Below, one piece after another: positions 1 through 5,668 of a stretch of 6,458 nucleotides of DNA (position 1 is the first letter of the stretch; each line of letters opens with the position of its first letter). The translations under genes and the position numbers were made by a program. Source of the stretch: Thermoplasmata archaeon (GTDB lineage: Archaea > Thermoplasmatota > Thermoplasmata > Thermoplasmatales > GCA-001856825). The DNA is taken from NCBI GenBank assembly GCA_021793855.1, contig JAJYRY010000056.1, positions 1-6,458 on the forward strand, read 5' to 3'. The notes below the pieces were generated by a model that worked only from the letters and a program-made list of their open reading frames with translations, ran no database searches and had not been told where the DNA came from.

Positions 1-677
1 AGTTCATCGTTCCGGATTTCGGAACTCCTGACGGAAGTTCTGTTGAGGTTGCAGAGAAAGGACTTGCGTGGCTCAAGATAACTGTTGTTGGGAAGCAGTG
101 CCATGCCTCTACACCTGATGCGGGAAAGAATGCGCACAGACTGGCAAGGGAGCTGGAGATGAGGATAGACAACAATCTTCATTCCATGTACAATGCATCA
201 GATCCAGAATTCACGGTTCCAGTAAGCACGTTCGAACCTACAAAGGTAGAGCCAGGCACCTCATCTGTAAACATCATTCCAGGGAAGGAAAGTTTCTATT
301 TTGACATGAGAATCATTCCTAAATACAAGATGGATGATGTTTTCGGAACTGTCAAAAAGATAGCTAACCAGTTCGAGAAAGAAAAGAGTGTTGAAGTAAA
401 GATAGAAGTTGTCAACAGGGCAGATCCATCATCCAACACCCCAGAAGGTAGACAATTCGTTCAAAAGTTCATAGAAAGCGTAAAAAAACTGAGGGGAATC
501 GAAGTCAAGAGTGTGGGCATTGGCGGAGGAACTTGCGGGGCCTTCTTCAGGAACAAGGGTCTAGACACGATAGTATGGGGGACGCTAGACGAAACAGAGC
601 ATATGCCTAATGAATACGCAAAGCTATCAAACGTCTTCGGAGATGCAGATGTTTTCATAGATTTCATAAAGAACTGA
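1..677 (+). CDS. M20 family metallopeptidase/deacylase (ArgE/DapE-like), C-terminal part
   Basis: This is the 3' part of a gene entering from the left edge; the frame is open from base 3 and gives 224 residues before TGA, against about 400 for the family. M20 enzymes are cytoplasmic two-zinc hydrolases that cleave amide bonds of acylated amino acids or small peptides. The fragment begins near the VPD segment that normally supplies a metal-binding acid (Asp5 of the fragment). The lid/dimerisation domain follows, marked by VVGKQCHASTPDAGKNAH (about residues 28-45) and a later FDMRIIP segment. The catalytic domain then resumes with a glycine-rich GIGGGTCGAFF loop and ETEHMPNEY, whose His (bases 600-602) is the expected last zinc ligand. 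The N-terminal HxD and EE ligands lie outside the window. All visible motifs are intact, so it looks functional. The substrate (acetylornithine, succinyl-diaminopimelate or a dipeptide) cannot be told from this part. An internal ATG at 159 is not the start, because conserved sequence precedes it in frame. Confidence 0.9.
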   Translation, partial: FIVPDFGTPDGSSVEVAEKGLAWLKITVVGKQCHASTPDAGKNAHRLARELEMRIDNNLHSMYNASDPEFTVPVSTFEPTKVEPGTSSVNIIPGKESFYFDMRIIPKYKMDDVFGTVKKIANQFEKEKSVEVKIEVVNRADPSSNTPEGRQFVQKFIESVKKLRGIEVKSVGIGGGTCGAFFRNKGLDTIVWGTLDETEHMPNEYAKLSNVFGDADVFIDFIKN

Positions 678-932
678 AAAAGATTCAAAACTTTGTTCTG
701 CCGTCAAAGTCTTGTTACTTGCAATGCCAATCCAGTATTTACTATACCAAAGATGCGGTTCAGGTGGTCCACAGGGATTACTGTAAGGGCTAAGACCCAG
801 TACATGTGATTCCCCAGTCTCATCTAATTCAGGAGAATGTGCTACAACGGGTTGAGACGAGAGGGATATTTTCTATCACTCGCATGATAGCTAGGTAATG
901 TTTTATAAGAAAGAGGAAGTTAAATGGGTCTT

Positions 933-959
933 AATCTTTGAAGGAAACTTAAGATTTTT
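933..959 (+). terminator. Possible hairpin plus T-run
   Basis: AATCTT (933-938) and AAGATT (951-956) can pair with a 12-base loop, and the right arm runs into a five-T tract (955-959). Archaeal termination depends mainly on T-runs, so this could end a transcript coming from the left. The stem is A/T-rich and weak, and the same T-run is part of an ATTTTTAAG box that could instead be a promoter. Confidence 0.25.
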
Positions 960-1056
960 AAGAGAAGCGCTATGTTAAAAGTTATGTACTATACGTGAAA
1001 AATCAATAAATAGTACTGCGTATCTTATGAGCCAGCAATTGAAGTATTTTCATTAA

Positions 1057-1065
1057 ATTTTTAAG
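1057..1065 (+). promoter_or_regulatory. TATA-like box for the 1127 gene
   Basis: ATTTTTAAG sits in an A/T-rich stretch, and transcription would be expected to start about 25 bases later, near 1082-1090. That leaves an untranslated leader of roughly 40 bases before the ATG at 1127, almost exactly the extent of the inverted repeat at 1081-1126. Position and composition support the call; no start site has been mapped. Confidence 0.5.
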
Positions 1066-1080
1066 TTCAAAATCGATAAG

Positions 1081-1126
1081 GGTATGAAGGTCTCTCTATG
1101 GGGACTTTCAGAGAGGATCAGATACC
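1081..1126 (+). promoter_or_regulatory. Symmetric imperfect hairpin ending at the start codon
   Basis: Bases 1081-1097 and 1110-1126 can pair end to end without bulges. The outer arm is GGTAT/ATACC, the inner arm is CTCTCT/AGAGAG, and a symmetric internal loop with two possible wobble pairs separates them: 11 Watson-Crick pairs in 17 positions, with a 12-base apical loop. The right arm contains the only Shine-Dalgarno-like purine run (GAGAGG, 1111-1116) and ends one base before ATG 1127. It could therefore mask the ribosome site in RNA or act as a palindromic operator in DNA. The pairing is seen directly; the role is inferred. Confidence 0.4.
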
Positions 1127-1888
1127 ATGATAGCAGCTGAGCAAAGGATTTCTCAGCTAGAAAGATCGCTCAAAAAGGAAGTTGAAAAGAATAATGCAGA
1201 GCGTGACCTTTACAAAATAGGTTCAATAGAATTCGAACTTTCACAATTGTATAAACTATCCGGGAAAACGGAAAAGTCTAGTGAAATGCTAAAGGAAGCG
1301 TCGCTATCTATCCAGAATCCAGAGTGCAAGGGCGGAAGGAGGAAGCAGAAACTTGCAGACTTGATATCCTACTGCATGAATAATCCAACAGTTCCACCAA
1401 TTATCAAGATCCCAGCCAGATTCAGGTATATAAGTCCCTTAATACTCATAGCGGGATATGTTGGCGGGTATGTAGCATATCTCATCAAGACGATTTCCTA
1501 CAATGCTTTCTTTGCTGTAATAATTGGTGCATTCATAGCTAGCATGGTTGCAGCTGGAGTAGTGAGCTCTTCATTTGCAAAGGAACTGAAGAGGAATTAC
1601 AACCCTTCACAACCGTTCATATCTGGAACATCTGGTAATGTAACCAACAACCAGAGAACCCCGGATGATGAAGTGGACGATGCGAGAGCCGAACTAGCCC
1701 TTGCAAACATGTACTTTTCGATAAAGAATTTTGATGAGATGGAATTCCACTTGAACAAGGCAAAGAGAATACTTAGCGACCCGACCACCAATCAGTCAAG
1801 AAAGAAGGAGCAAGCACTAGGGATTTTGGAAAGGCTCGAGAAAACACTGCAGGAAAAGAAACCCTCAGATCATCTTGGCTTGTACTGA
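1127..1888 (+). CDS. Unrecognised two-helix membrane protein with TPR-like flanking regions
   Basis: I do not recognise this 253-residue protein. Residues 1-65 are charged and helical: a coiled-coil-like start, then a TPR-like pair with ELSQLYKLSGKTEKSSEML. Residues about 101-120 and 126-148 form two hydrophobic helices rich in Gly, Ala and Ile, joined by a short KTISYN turn. Basic residues flank both outer ends (KIPARFR before, KELKR after), so the positive-inside rule predicts a hairpin with both ends in the cytoplasm. A polar Asn/Ser/Thr/Pro linker (about 157-180) leads to a second helical region, ARAELALANMYFSIKNFDEM, again TPR-like, and a lysine-rich coiled tail. The design suggests a membrane-anchored scaffold or sensor that binds cytoplasmic proteins, but that is inference. 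ATG 1127 is the first possible start, because TGA at 1085 closes the frame upstream. It converges on the peroxiredoxin gene 45 bases away and has its own promoter. Confidence 0.8.
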   Translation: MIAAEQRISQLERSLKKEVEKNNAERDLYKIGSIEFELSQLYKLSGKTEKSSEMLKEASLSIQNPECKGGRRKQKLADLISYCMNNPTVPPIIKIPARFRYISPLILIAGYVGGYVAYLIKTISYNAFFAVIIGAFIASMVAAGVVSSSFAKELKRNYNPSQPFISGTSGNVTNNQRTPDDEVDDARAELALANMYFSIKNFDEMEFHLNKAKRILSDPTTNQSRKKEQALGILERLEKTLQEKKPSDHLGLY

Positions 1889-1933
1889 AACTGCATACTA
1901 GTAACCTACCTAATACATTGGGAGTAGTGGTTC

Positions 1934-2386
1934 CTATGCCTGGAAAGACTTTAGGGATTTCAGCGCAACCTCAACGTGGTTAGAAGCATTGAGCTGCGAA
2001 TTGTAGACCTCCCTTATATTTCCTTGTTTATCTATTACAAACGTGATCCTGGGTGGGATGAGCGTGCCTGTAGCGCCGTACGCCTTCCTGATCTGCTTAT
2101 CCTCATCCGCAATCAAGGTGAATTGAAGATTCCTGTTTGCCTTGAATTTCTTATGAGATTCCGCAGAATCAGAACTCACTCCTAGAATAGTTGCCCCAAG
2201 TTTTCTTACGTCTTCCCATCTATCCCTAAAAGCACACGCTTCAGCGACGCATCCCGGTGTTTCATCCTTTGGATAGAAATAAAGCACAACCGGTCCTTCC
2301 TTCAATTTCTCGCTCAAAGTTATCTTCTCCCCACTGTCAGAAATTCCAGTGAAATCCGGAGCTTTATCACCAACTCTTAATGGCAT
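1934..2386 (-). CDS. bcp: Peroxiredoxin, Bcp/PrxQ type
   Basis: This thiol peroxidase reduces hydrogen peroxide and organic hydroperoxides in the cytoplasm, recycled by a thioredoxin-like donor. The 150-residue product has the usual family length. VGDKAPDF opens the thioredoxin fold, and YPKDETPGC carries the peroxidatic cysteine (Cys46). A second cysteine five residues later (Cys51, in VAEAC) matches the resolving cysteine of the PrxQ/Bcp class, and Thr43 and Arg113 (PPRITFVID) complete the active site. I chose ATG at 2386: a TAAATAC box lies 21-27 bases upstream, right for a leaderless message, and MPLRVGDKAPDF matches where family members begin. A TTG at 2399-2401 would add five residues but lies too close to that box. 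The gene is monocistronic and convergent with the upstream membrane-protein gene. All key residues are present. Confidence 0.93.
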   Translation of the reverse strand: MPLRVGDKAPDFTGISDSGEKITLSEKLKEGPVVLYFYPKDETPGCVAEACAFRDRWEDVRKLGATILGVSSDSAESHKKFKANRNLQFTLIADEDKQIRKAYGATGTLIPPRITFVIDKQGNIREVYNSQLNASNHVEVALKSLKSFQA

Positions 2387-2406
2387 CGGTGTAAATGCCA
2401 ATTTCC

Positions 2407-2413
2407 GTATTTA
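2407..2413 (-). promoter_or_regulatory. TATA-like box for the peroxiredoxin
   Basis: Read on the minus strand, TAAATAC lies 21-27 bases before ATG 2386, the spacing expected when transcription begins at the start codon. It favours ATG 2386 over the in-frame TTG at 2401. The box is short and not strongly distinctive. Confidence 0.4.
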
Positions 2414-2608
2414 GTTCTGTTGTAGGAGAACGCGATGACTAATACCCTCATTTGCTTATTTCCTAAATCAGTATGAGGAATGTGAGCAATGTATCGCAAT
2501 TGCAAGTTTCCAGAAGTGGAGGCAGATTGTTATAGGTAAAATGAGGACCAGTGGGAACTTTTAGGGTGGTCTTTTGCCGACCTGGAACGCCAGAAAGCCT
2601 TTCCCCTT

Positions 2609-3526
2609 CTACCCAATATTTGCATAAATCATTCTAAGAATCCTGTCCGCTGCAGGCACAACCCCAGAAAAGGATGCAAAGCCATGGATCATTCCAAGTG
2701 CCCTTATTCCCGTTGCCCTCACTCCAGATTCCCTGAGTTTTGACAGGAACGTTTCCCCCTGATCCCTAAGCGGATCAAATTCTGCAGTTACAACGACGCT
2801 TTCTGGGAGACCGGAAAGCTTCGGATGCTGAATTATTGCATTGTAGGGGCTTGCAATATCACTTGCACTTAATTTTGTCATCCTTGCAAAATAAGACATG
2901 GCCGCTCTATCCAGGAATATCCCCTCACTGTATTCCCTTGAAGACTCTGAGAATAAGTCAATTCCAATTGTAGGATATAGGGAAACAATCATTCTGGGGG
3001 GCTTTAGGTTATTGTCCAGAAGCATCAGTGCTACAACGAATGCCAATTTGCCTCCCGCACTGTCGCCTGAAACAACGATTTTTGAACTATCAATTTTTAA
3101 CATATCGCTGCTCGCCTGGACCCATCTGAATGCCTCAAAGGAATCATTTGACCATGTGGGAAACTTATTCTCTGGAGCTAACCTGTATCCGACGGAAATA
3201 ACAGTTGAGCGGGACGTATTTGCAATCTTTCTGCATAGAGAGTCATATGATTCTATATCGCCAGTGACGAAACCGCCTCCATGATAATAGACAATTGCCC
3301 CATCCTTTGCCCCCACGGGCCTATATATTCTCAGGGGAATATCCGACCCGTCATATTTGAAGTGATCGTCCCAGATATTTTCAACATCTTCCTTTTGGCC
3401 TGAAAATATCAGAGCAGACTGCCTGAATAGTGACCTGTACTCATCAGGCGAAATGCTGTCGAGGTTTCTTATCTTGTTGCTCTCGATAATTCCCAGTAGC
3501 TTCTTAATATCAGTATCCAGCGGCAT
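2609..3526 (-). CDS. Alpha/beta-hydrolase esterase, hormone-sensitive-lipase family
   Basis: The 305-residue product is a carboxylesterase of the HSL (family IV, alpha/beta-hydrolase fold 3) type, which hydrolyses short- to medium-chain acyl esters in the cytoplasm; no signal peptide is seen. After a helical N-terminal cap (about 1-60), the hydrolase core shows the HGGGF oxyanion-hole motif (residues 82-86), SVGYRLAPENKFP typical of the family, and GDSAGG with the nucleophile Ser156. The acid is probably Asp251 in EFDPLRDQG and the base is His281 in MIHGF, so the triad is complete. The length matches the family (about 300-315). ATG 3526 is supported by a TTTATATT box 22-29 bases upstream, implying a leaderless message. 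It lies 59 bases beyond the tRNA gene on the same strand but has its own promoter. The natural substrate is not predictable. Confidence 0.93.
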   Translation of the reverse strand: MPLDTDIKKLLGIIESNKIRNLDSISPDEYRSLFRQSALIFSGQKEDVENIWDDHFKYDGSDIPLRIYRPVGAKDGAIVYYHGGGFVTGDIESYDSLCRKIANTSRSTVISVGYRLAPENKFPTWSNDSFEAFRWVQASSDMLKIDSSKIVVSGDSAGGKLAFVVALMLLDNNLKPPRMIVSLYPTIGIDLFSESSREYSEGIFLDRAAMSYFARMTKLSASDIASPYNAIIQHPKLSGLPESVVVTAEFDPLRDQGETFLSKLRESGVRATGIRALGMIHGFASFSGVVPAADRILRMIYANIG

Positions 3527-3547
3527 CTATGAACTATGACAATATTC

Positions 3548-3555
3548 AATATAAA
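3548..3555 (-). promoter_or_regulatory. TATA box for the esterase
   Basis: On the minus strand TTTATATT lies 22-29 bases before ATG 3526. The sequence is close to the archaeal TATA consensus and the spacing fits a leaderless transcript starting at or next to the ATG. It is the clearest promoter in the window. Confidence 0.6.
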
Positions 3556-3585
3556 TTATTTTCCGGATCGTTTGAACAAAGGCGA

Positions 3586-3660
3586 AGCCACCGACGGGAT
3601 TTGAACCCGTGACCTCGTGCTTACCAAGCACGCGCACGTACCAGGCTGTGCTACGGTGGC
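3586..3660 (-). tRNA. tRNA-Thr (anticodon GGT)
   Basis: The reverse complement folds into a complete 75-base cloverleaf. The acceptor arm GCCACCG/CGGTGGC pairs over 7 bases, the D arm is GCAC/GTGC, and the anticodon arm is CGTGC/GCACG. A five-base variable region follows, then the T arm ACGGG/CCCGT enclosing TTCAAAT. The seven-base anticodon loop TTGGTAA puts GGT at positions 34-36, which reads ACC (and ACU by wobble), so the tRNA carries threonine. The discriminator base is U. No intron is present and CCA is not encoded, so it must be added after processing. A CTATACC sequence 37-43 bases upstream (3697-3703) may be its TATA box. Confidence 0.97.
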
Positions 3661-4098
3661 ATTTCCAATCGCTTCAGTCGAGCCAATCTGTCATTTGGTA
3701 TAGATTTGACCTTTGTAGCGCTCTTATCTCCTCTTGTTTTATTAGTTAGCGATTGAAGGAAGACCTTTCTTTGTTCCACCTTGGTTGTCTACCTTATAGC
3801 TGAGCTGATAACCGCATTGACATCTCTATTTATTACTTTGCGGCATCCGGGTTTCATATTCTTTGTATATTGCTTTATACTTTAATGAGGACTGTAAATT
3901 CAAAGATTCAGACATAAATCGATTCCCAAGAAACTGCATCTTAACGATGGGAGTAAAAACTGTGTTCACATTTGAAGTCGTGATGTTGCTGAAAAATTAG
4001 CACGAATATGGAATTTTTAACTAATAAACTATGCCTAAATTCTTTAAACTTAAGAAAACCGTAGAAAACGTAAATAGATTTAAAAGGCTACCGAACAG
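3661..4098. other. 438-base divergent noncoding region between tRNA-Thr and fixC
   Basis: No credible gene was seen. The region should hold the tRNA promoter on its left and the fix operon promoter on its right. Visible items: the CTATACC box for the tRNA (3697-3703, minus strand); a small imperfect hairpin at 3794-3811 (TTATAGC paired with GCT and ATAA around a bulged G); a TTTATACTT box near 3881-3889; the palindrome AATCGATT at 3917-3924; and an ATTTTTAAC box at 4012-4020. An ATG at 4031 opens a 29-codon basic frame overlapping the fixC start (see findings). The length is generous for two promoters. Confidence 0.5.
4071..4078 (+). promoter_or_regulatory. TATA-like box for the fix operon
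   Basis: TAAATAGA lies 21-28 bases before ATG 4099, inside the A/T stretch 4070-4085, the spacing expected for a leaderless first gene. No Shine-Dalgarno sequence precedes the ATG, which agrees. An alternative is ATTTTTAAC at 4012-4020, which would give a leader of about 55-60 bases. Confidence 0.4.
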
Positions 4099-5388
4099 AT
4101 GCCAGATTATGACGCTATAGTTGTTGGTGCAGGGAACGCTGGCTCGGCTGCGGCTATTACAATGGCTCAAAAGGGTCTCAGCGTCCTGCTTATTGACAGG
4201 TCCGACCCGCCTGGCGCTAAAAATCTCTCTGGAGGAGTTCTTTGGGGAAATGACCTAGCTAGAATTTTACCTAAATGGCAGAGTGAAGCTCCCCTTGAAC
4301 GATTTATTCAGGACAAGAAAATCGGTTTTTTGACAGATAAGTCGTCAATAATAATAGATTTCAAGACAAAGATTTTTGAAGAGAACAAGGTGGGATATAC
4401 GGTCCTGCGATCAAAATTCGACCCCTGGCTTGCAAAGAAGGCAAGGGAAGCGGGTGCAACCGTCATACCCGGTATTACTGTTGAATCTCTGGCTAAAAAG
4501 GATGGTAAAATCATTGGGGTCGAGGAATCAGGTGATATAGTCACTGCAAGCGTCGTGATTCTGGCGGAAGGGATAAACCCAAGACTGTCTATTGAAGCAG
4601 GTCTGCGAGGTCCTCTGCAGGATTGGGAAGTCTCTGTCGGCGTTAAGGAGATTATAAAGCTAAGCCCGCAGAAGATCGAGGACAGGTTCAACCTTACCTC
4701 CTCATCGGGAATGGCTTCCGAATACATTTTGGGGAATCTTGAGGAACTTAACGTAGGCGCATTCTTCTACACTAACAAGGACAGCATTTCACTTGGAATA
4801 GTGGCACCAATGGAACAGCTCAGGGAGAATGGAGTTACTCATACTTATGACATCATCGAGCAGTTCAAGGAGCACCCGTCAATCGCTCCTCTAATCGATG
4901 GTGGAACGGTAGCGGAATACGGTGCACACATGATTCCTGAGGGCGGGCTCGAGATGGTGCCAAAGCTCTACGGGGATGGATACATGATAGTCGGGGACTC
5001 TGCGGGATTTGGATTCAGCAATGGACTGGTTTTGCAGGGAATGAATTACGCATTCCTCTCAGGCATACTGGCAGGGGAGACGGCAGTGGAAGCAAAAGGG
5101 AAGGGCGATTTCTCTTCAGATTCACTTTCTATGTACAGGCAGAAGCTTGAGAACAGTTATGTGTTGAAGGACCTGAAAACGTTCAAGGACATAAGGAAGG
5201 TAACGAACAACAAGAATATGTATACCACATATCCAAAGATGCTCGAGAGTATACTTTTGGAGATGCTGTGGGAGAGGGGGCAGCCAAAGAAGAAAGTTAG
5301 GGATATTCTTGGGTCATGTGCAGCTGACCTAAAGATGAGCAAGCTGAAGACAGCTACAGATTTCTACTACATTTACAGGAGGATGTGA
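4099..5388 (+). CDS. fixC: FixC, electron-transfer flavoprotein:quinone oxidoreductase-like FAD protein
   Basis: FixC is the FAD subunit of the FixABCX complex that takes electrons from the FixAB flavoprotein and passes them, with FixX, to the quinone pool at the membrane. The 429-residue product has the normal FixC length. VVGAGNAGSAAA (residues 8-19) is the Rossmann FAD site, and LLIDR supplies an Asp (33) where many relatives have Glu. KNLSGGVLWG (41-50) is the family signature. AEGIN (156-160), YGAHMIPEGG (274-283) and GDGYMIVGDSAGFGFSNG (292-309) are the later FAD and quinone-domain motifs. Unlike mitochondrial ETF-quinone oxidoreductase it lacks the C-terminal ferredoxin domain, which here is the separate fixX gene. 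No transmembrane helix is seen. ATG 4099 begins four residues before the first Rossmann strand. The stop overlaps a possible GTG start of fixX and carries the fixX ribosome site, so the two are probably translationally coupled. A GG-reductase-family relative is the alternative, but the fixX/fixA neighbours decide it. Confidence 0.95.
   Translation: MPDYDAIVVGAGNAGSAAAITMAQKGLSVLLIDRSDPPGAKNLSGGVLWGNDLARILPKWQSEAPLERFIQDKKIGFLTDKSSIIIDFKTKIFEENKVGYTVLRSKFDPWLAKKAREAGATVIPGITVESLAKKDGKIIGVEESGDIVTASVVILAEGINPRLSIEAGLRGPLQDWEVSVGVKEIIKLSPQKIEDRFNLTSSSGMASEYILGNLEELNVGAFFYTNKDSISLGIVAPMEQLRENGVTHTYDIIEQFKEHPSIAPLIDGGTVAEYGAHMIPEGGLEMVPKLYGDGYMIVGDSAGFGFSNGLVLQGMNYAFLSGILAGETAVEAKGKGDFSSDSLSMYRQKLENSYVLKDLKTFKDIRKVTNNKNMYTTYPKMLESILLEMLWERGQPKKKVRDILGSCAADLKMSKLKTATDFYYIYRRM
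5378..5382 (+). promoter_or_regulatory. Shine-Dalgarno site for fixX
   Basis: GGAGG inside the last fixC codons is a strong match to the archaeal 16S rRNA tail. It lies 8 bases before TTG 5391 but only 2 bases before GTG 5385, so it favours the TTG as the real start. Confidence 0.65.
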
Positions 5389-5390
5389 TC

Positions 5391-5663
5391 TTGGATATCA
5401 AGGAGAGACTAGGGAAGACTAAGTATGATGTGGACAAATCGTATGCACACATAACGGTTGACGAAAGCATATGCGAGAAGTGTCCGCATCATTTCTGCGT
5501 GATGGCTTGTCCAGCTCAGTGCTACACACTTCAGGACGGAAAACTTTCGTTCCAGTATGAAGATTGCGTGGAGTGCGGAACCTGCTCAGTGGCCTGTGAC
5601 CAGGGCTCCGTGAAGTGGCACTTCCCGAAGGCCGGCAAGGGAGTCATCTACAAGTACGGGTGA
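5391..5663 (+). CDS. fixX: FixX, ferredoxin-like subunit of FixABCX
   Basis: FixX is a small Fe-S protein that works with FixC to carry electrons toward the quinone pool. The 90-residue product contains CEKCPHHFCVMACP (Cys28, 31, 36, 40), an extra Cys44 in PAQCY, and CVECGTCSVAC (Cys59, 62, 65, 69). That is enough for two [4Fe-4S] clusters in the usual crossed ferredoxin pattern. The CPAxCY, CxECGTC and C-terminal GVIYKYG segments are FixX hallmarks rather than general ferredoxin ones. TTG 5391 is chosen because GGAGG lies 8 bases upstream; the in-frame GTG 5385 overlaps the fixC stop by four bases, would add two residues, and sits too close to the same site. The stop shares one base with an ATG (TGATG) at the head of fixA. 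Many annotators may prefer GTG 5385. Confidence 0.93.
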   Translation: MDIKERLGKTKYDVDKSYAHITVDESICEKCPHHFCVMACPAQCYTLQDGKLSFQYEDCVECGTCSVACDQGSVKWHFPKAGKGVIYKYG

Positions 5664-5664
5664 T
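5659..5664 (+). promoter_or_regulatory. Shine-Dalgarno-like site for fixA
   Basis: GGTGAT is a six-base match to the archaeal anti-Shine-Dalgarno sequence. It spans the fixX stop and ends 4 bases before ATG 5669. It overlaps ATG 5663 itself, so it argues for the second ATG, although the TGATG junction at 5661-5665 could also permit restart at 5663. Confidence 0.4.
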
Positions 5665-5668
5665 GAAA

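Larger units (their letters stand above)
678..1126. other. 449-base noncoding region with hairpins and promoter-like boxes
   Basis: No credible gene was found here on either strand. Visible items, left to right: a frame-1 reading frame broken by stops at 784, 853 and 892 with a Cys/Ser-rich stretch (see findings); a perfect hairpin CTATCA/TGATAG at 873-878 and 885-890 with a 6-base loop; an A/T-rich TTTTATAAG box near 901-909; a second hairpin AATCTT/AAGATT at 933-938 and 951-956 running into five Ts; and two copies of ATTTTTAAG at 954-962 and 1057-1065, 103 bases apart. The last copy is well placed as the promoter of the gene at 1127. The first could drive a short untranslated RNA. An ATG at 972 opens only eight codons and is not called. 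Confidence 0.6.

Noticed and set aside
1976..2185. 69-residue plus-strand frame opposite the peroxiredoxin
   Set aside because: It is antisense to conserved peroxiredoxin residues including the Arg of the active site, with no start signal.
2446..2478. Inverted repeat CCTCAT/ATGAGG upstream of the peroxiredoxin
   Set aside because: Six pairs with a 21-base loop are within chance expectation and are not placed at a promoter or start.
2540..2608. Terminator hairpin after the esterase
   Set aside because: Only four-base arms (GGTC/GACC) and no clear T-run on the minus strand; too weak to call.
2898..3284. 128-residue plus-strand frame opposite the esterase
   Set aside because: The minus-strand esterase has a full catalytic triad over the same bases; the plus frame shows no family features.
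3555..3600. Integration (att) site at the tRNA-Thr 3' end
   Set aside because: tRNA 3' ends are common integration sites, but no second copy of the T-arm/acceptor sequence and no integrase is seen in the window.
4308..4727. 139-residue open frame antisense to fixC
   Set aside because: It is fully inside fixC on the other strand with Ser/Pro/Ile-rich low-information sequence; fixC motifs explain the region.
5615..5662. Upstream extension of fixA into fixX
   Set aside because: The extra residues are the fixX tail read in another frame; the ETF-beta sequence begins at about 5669.
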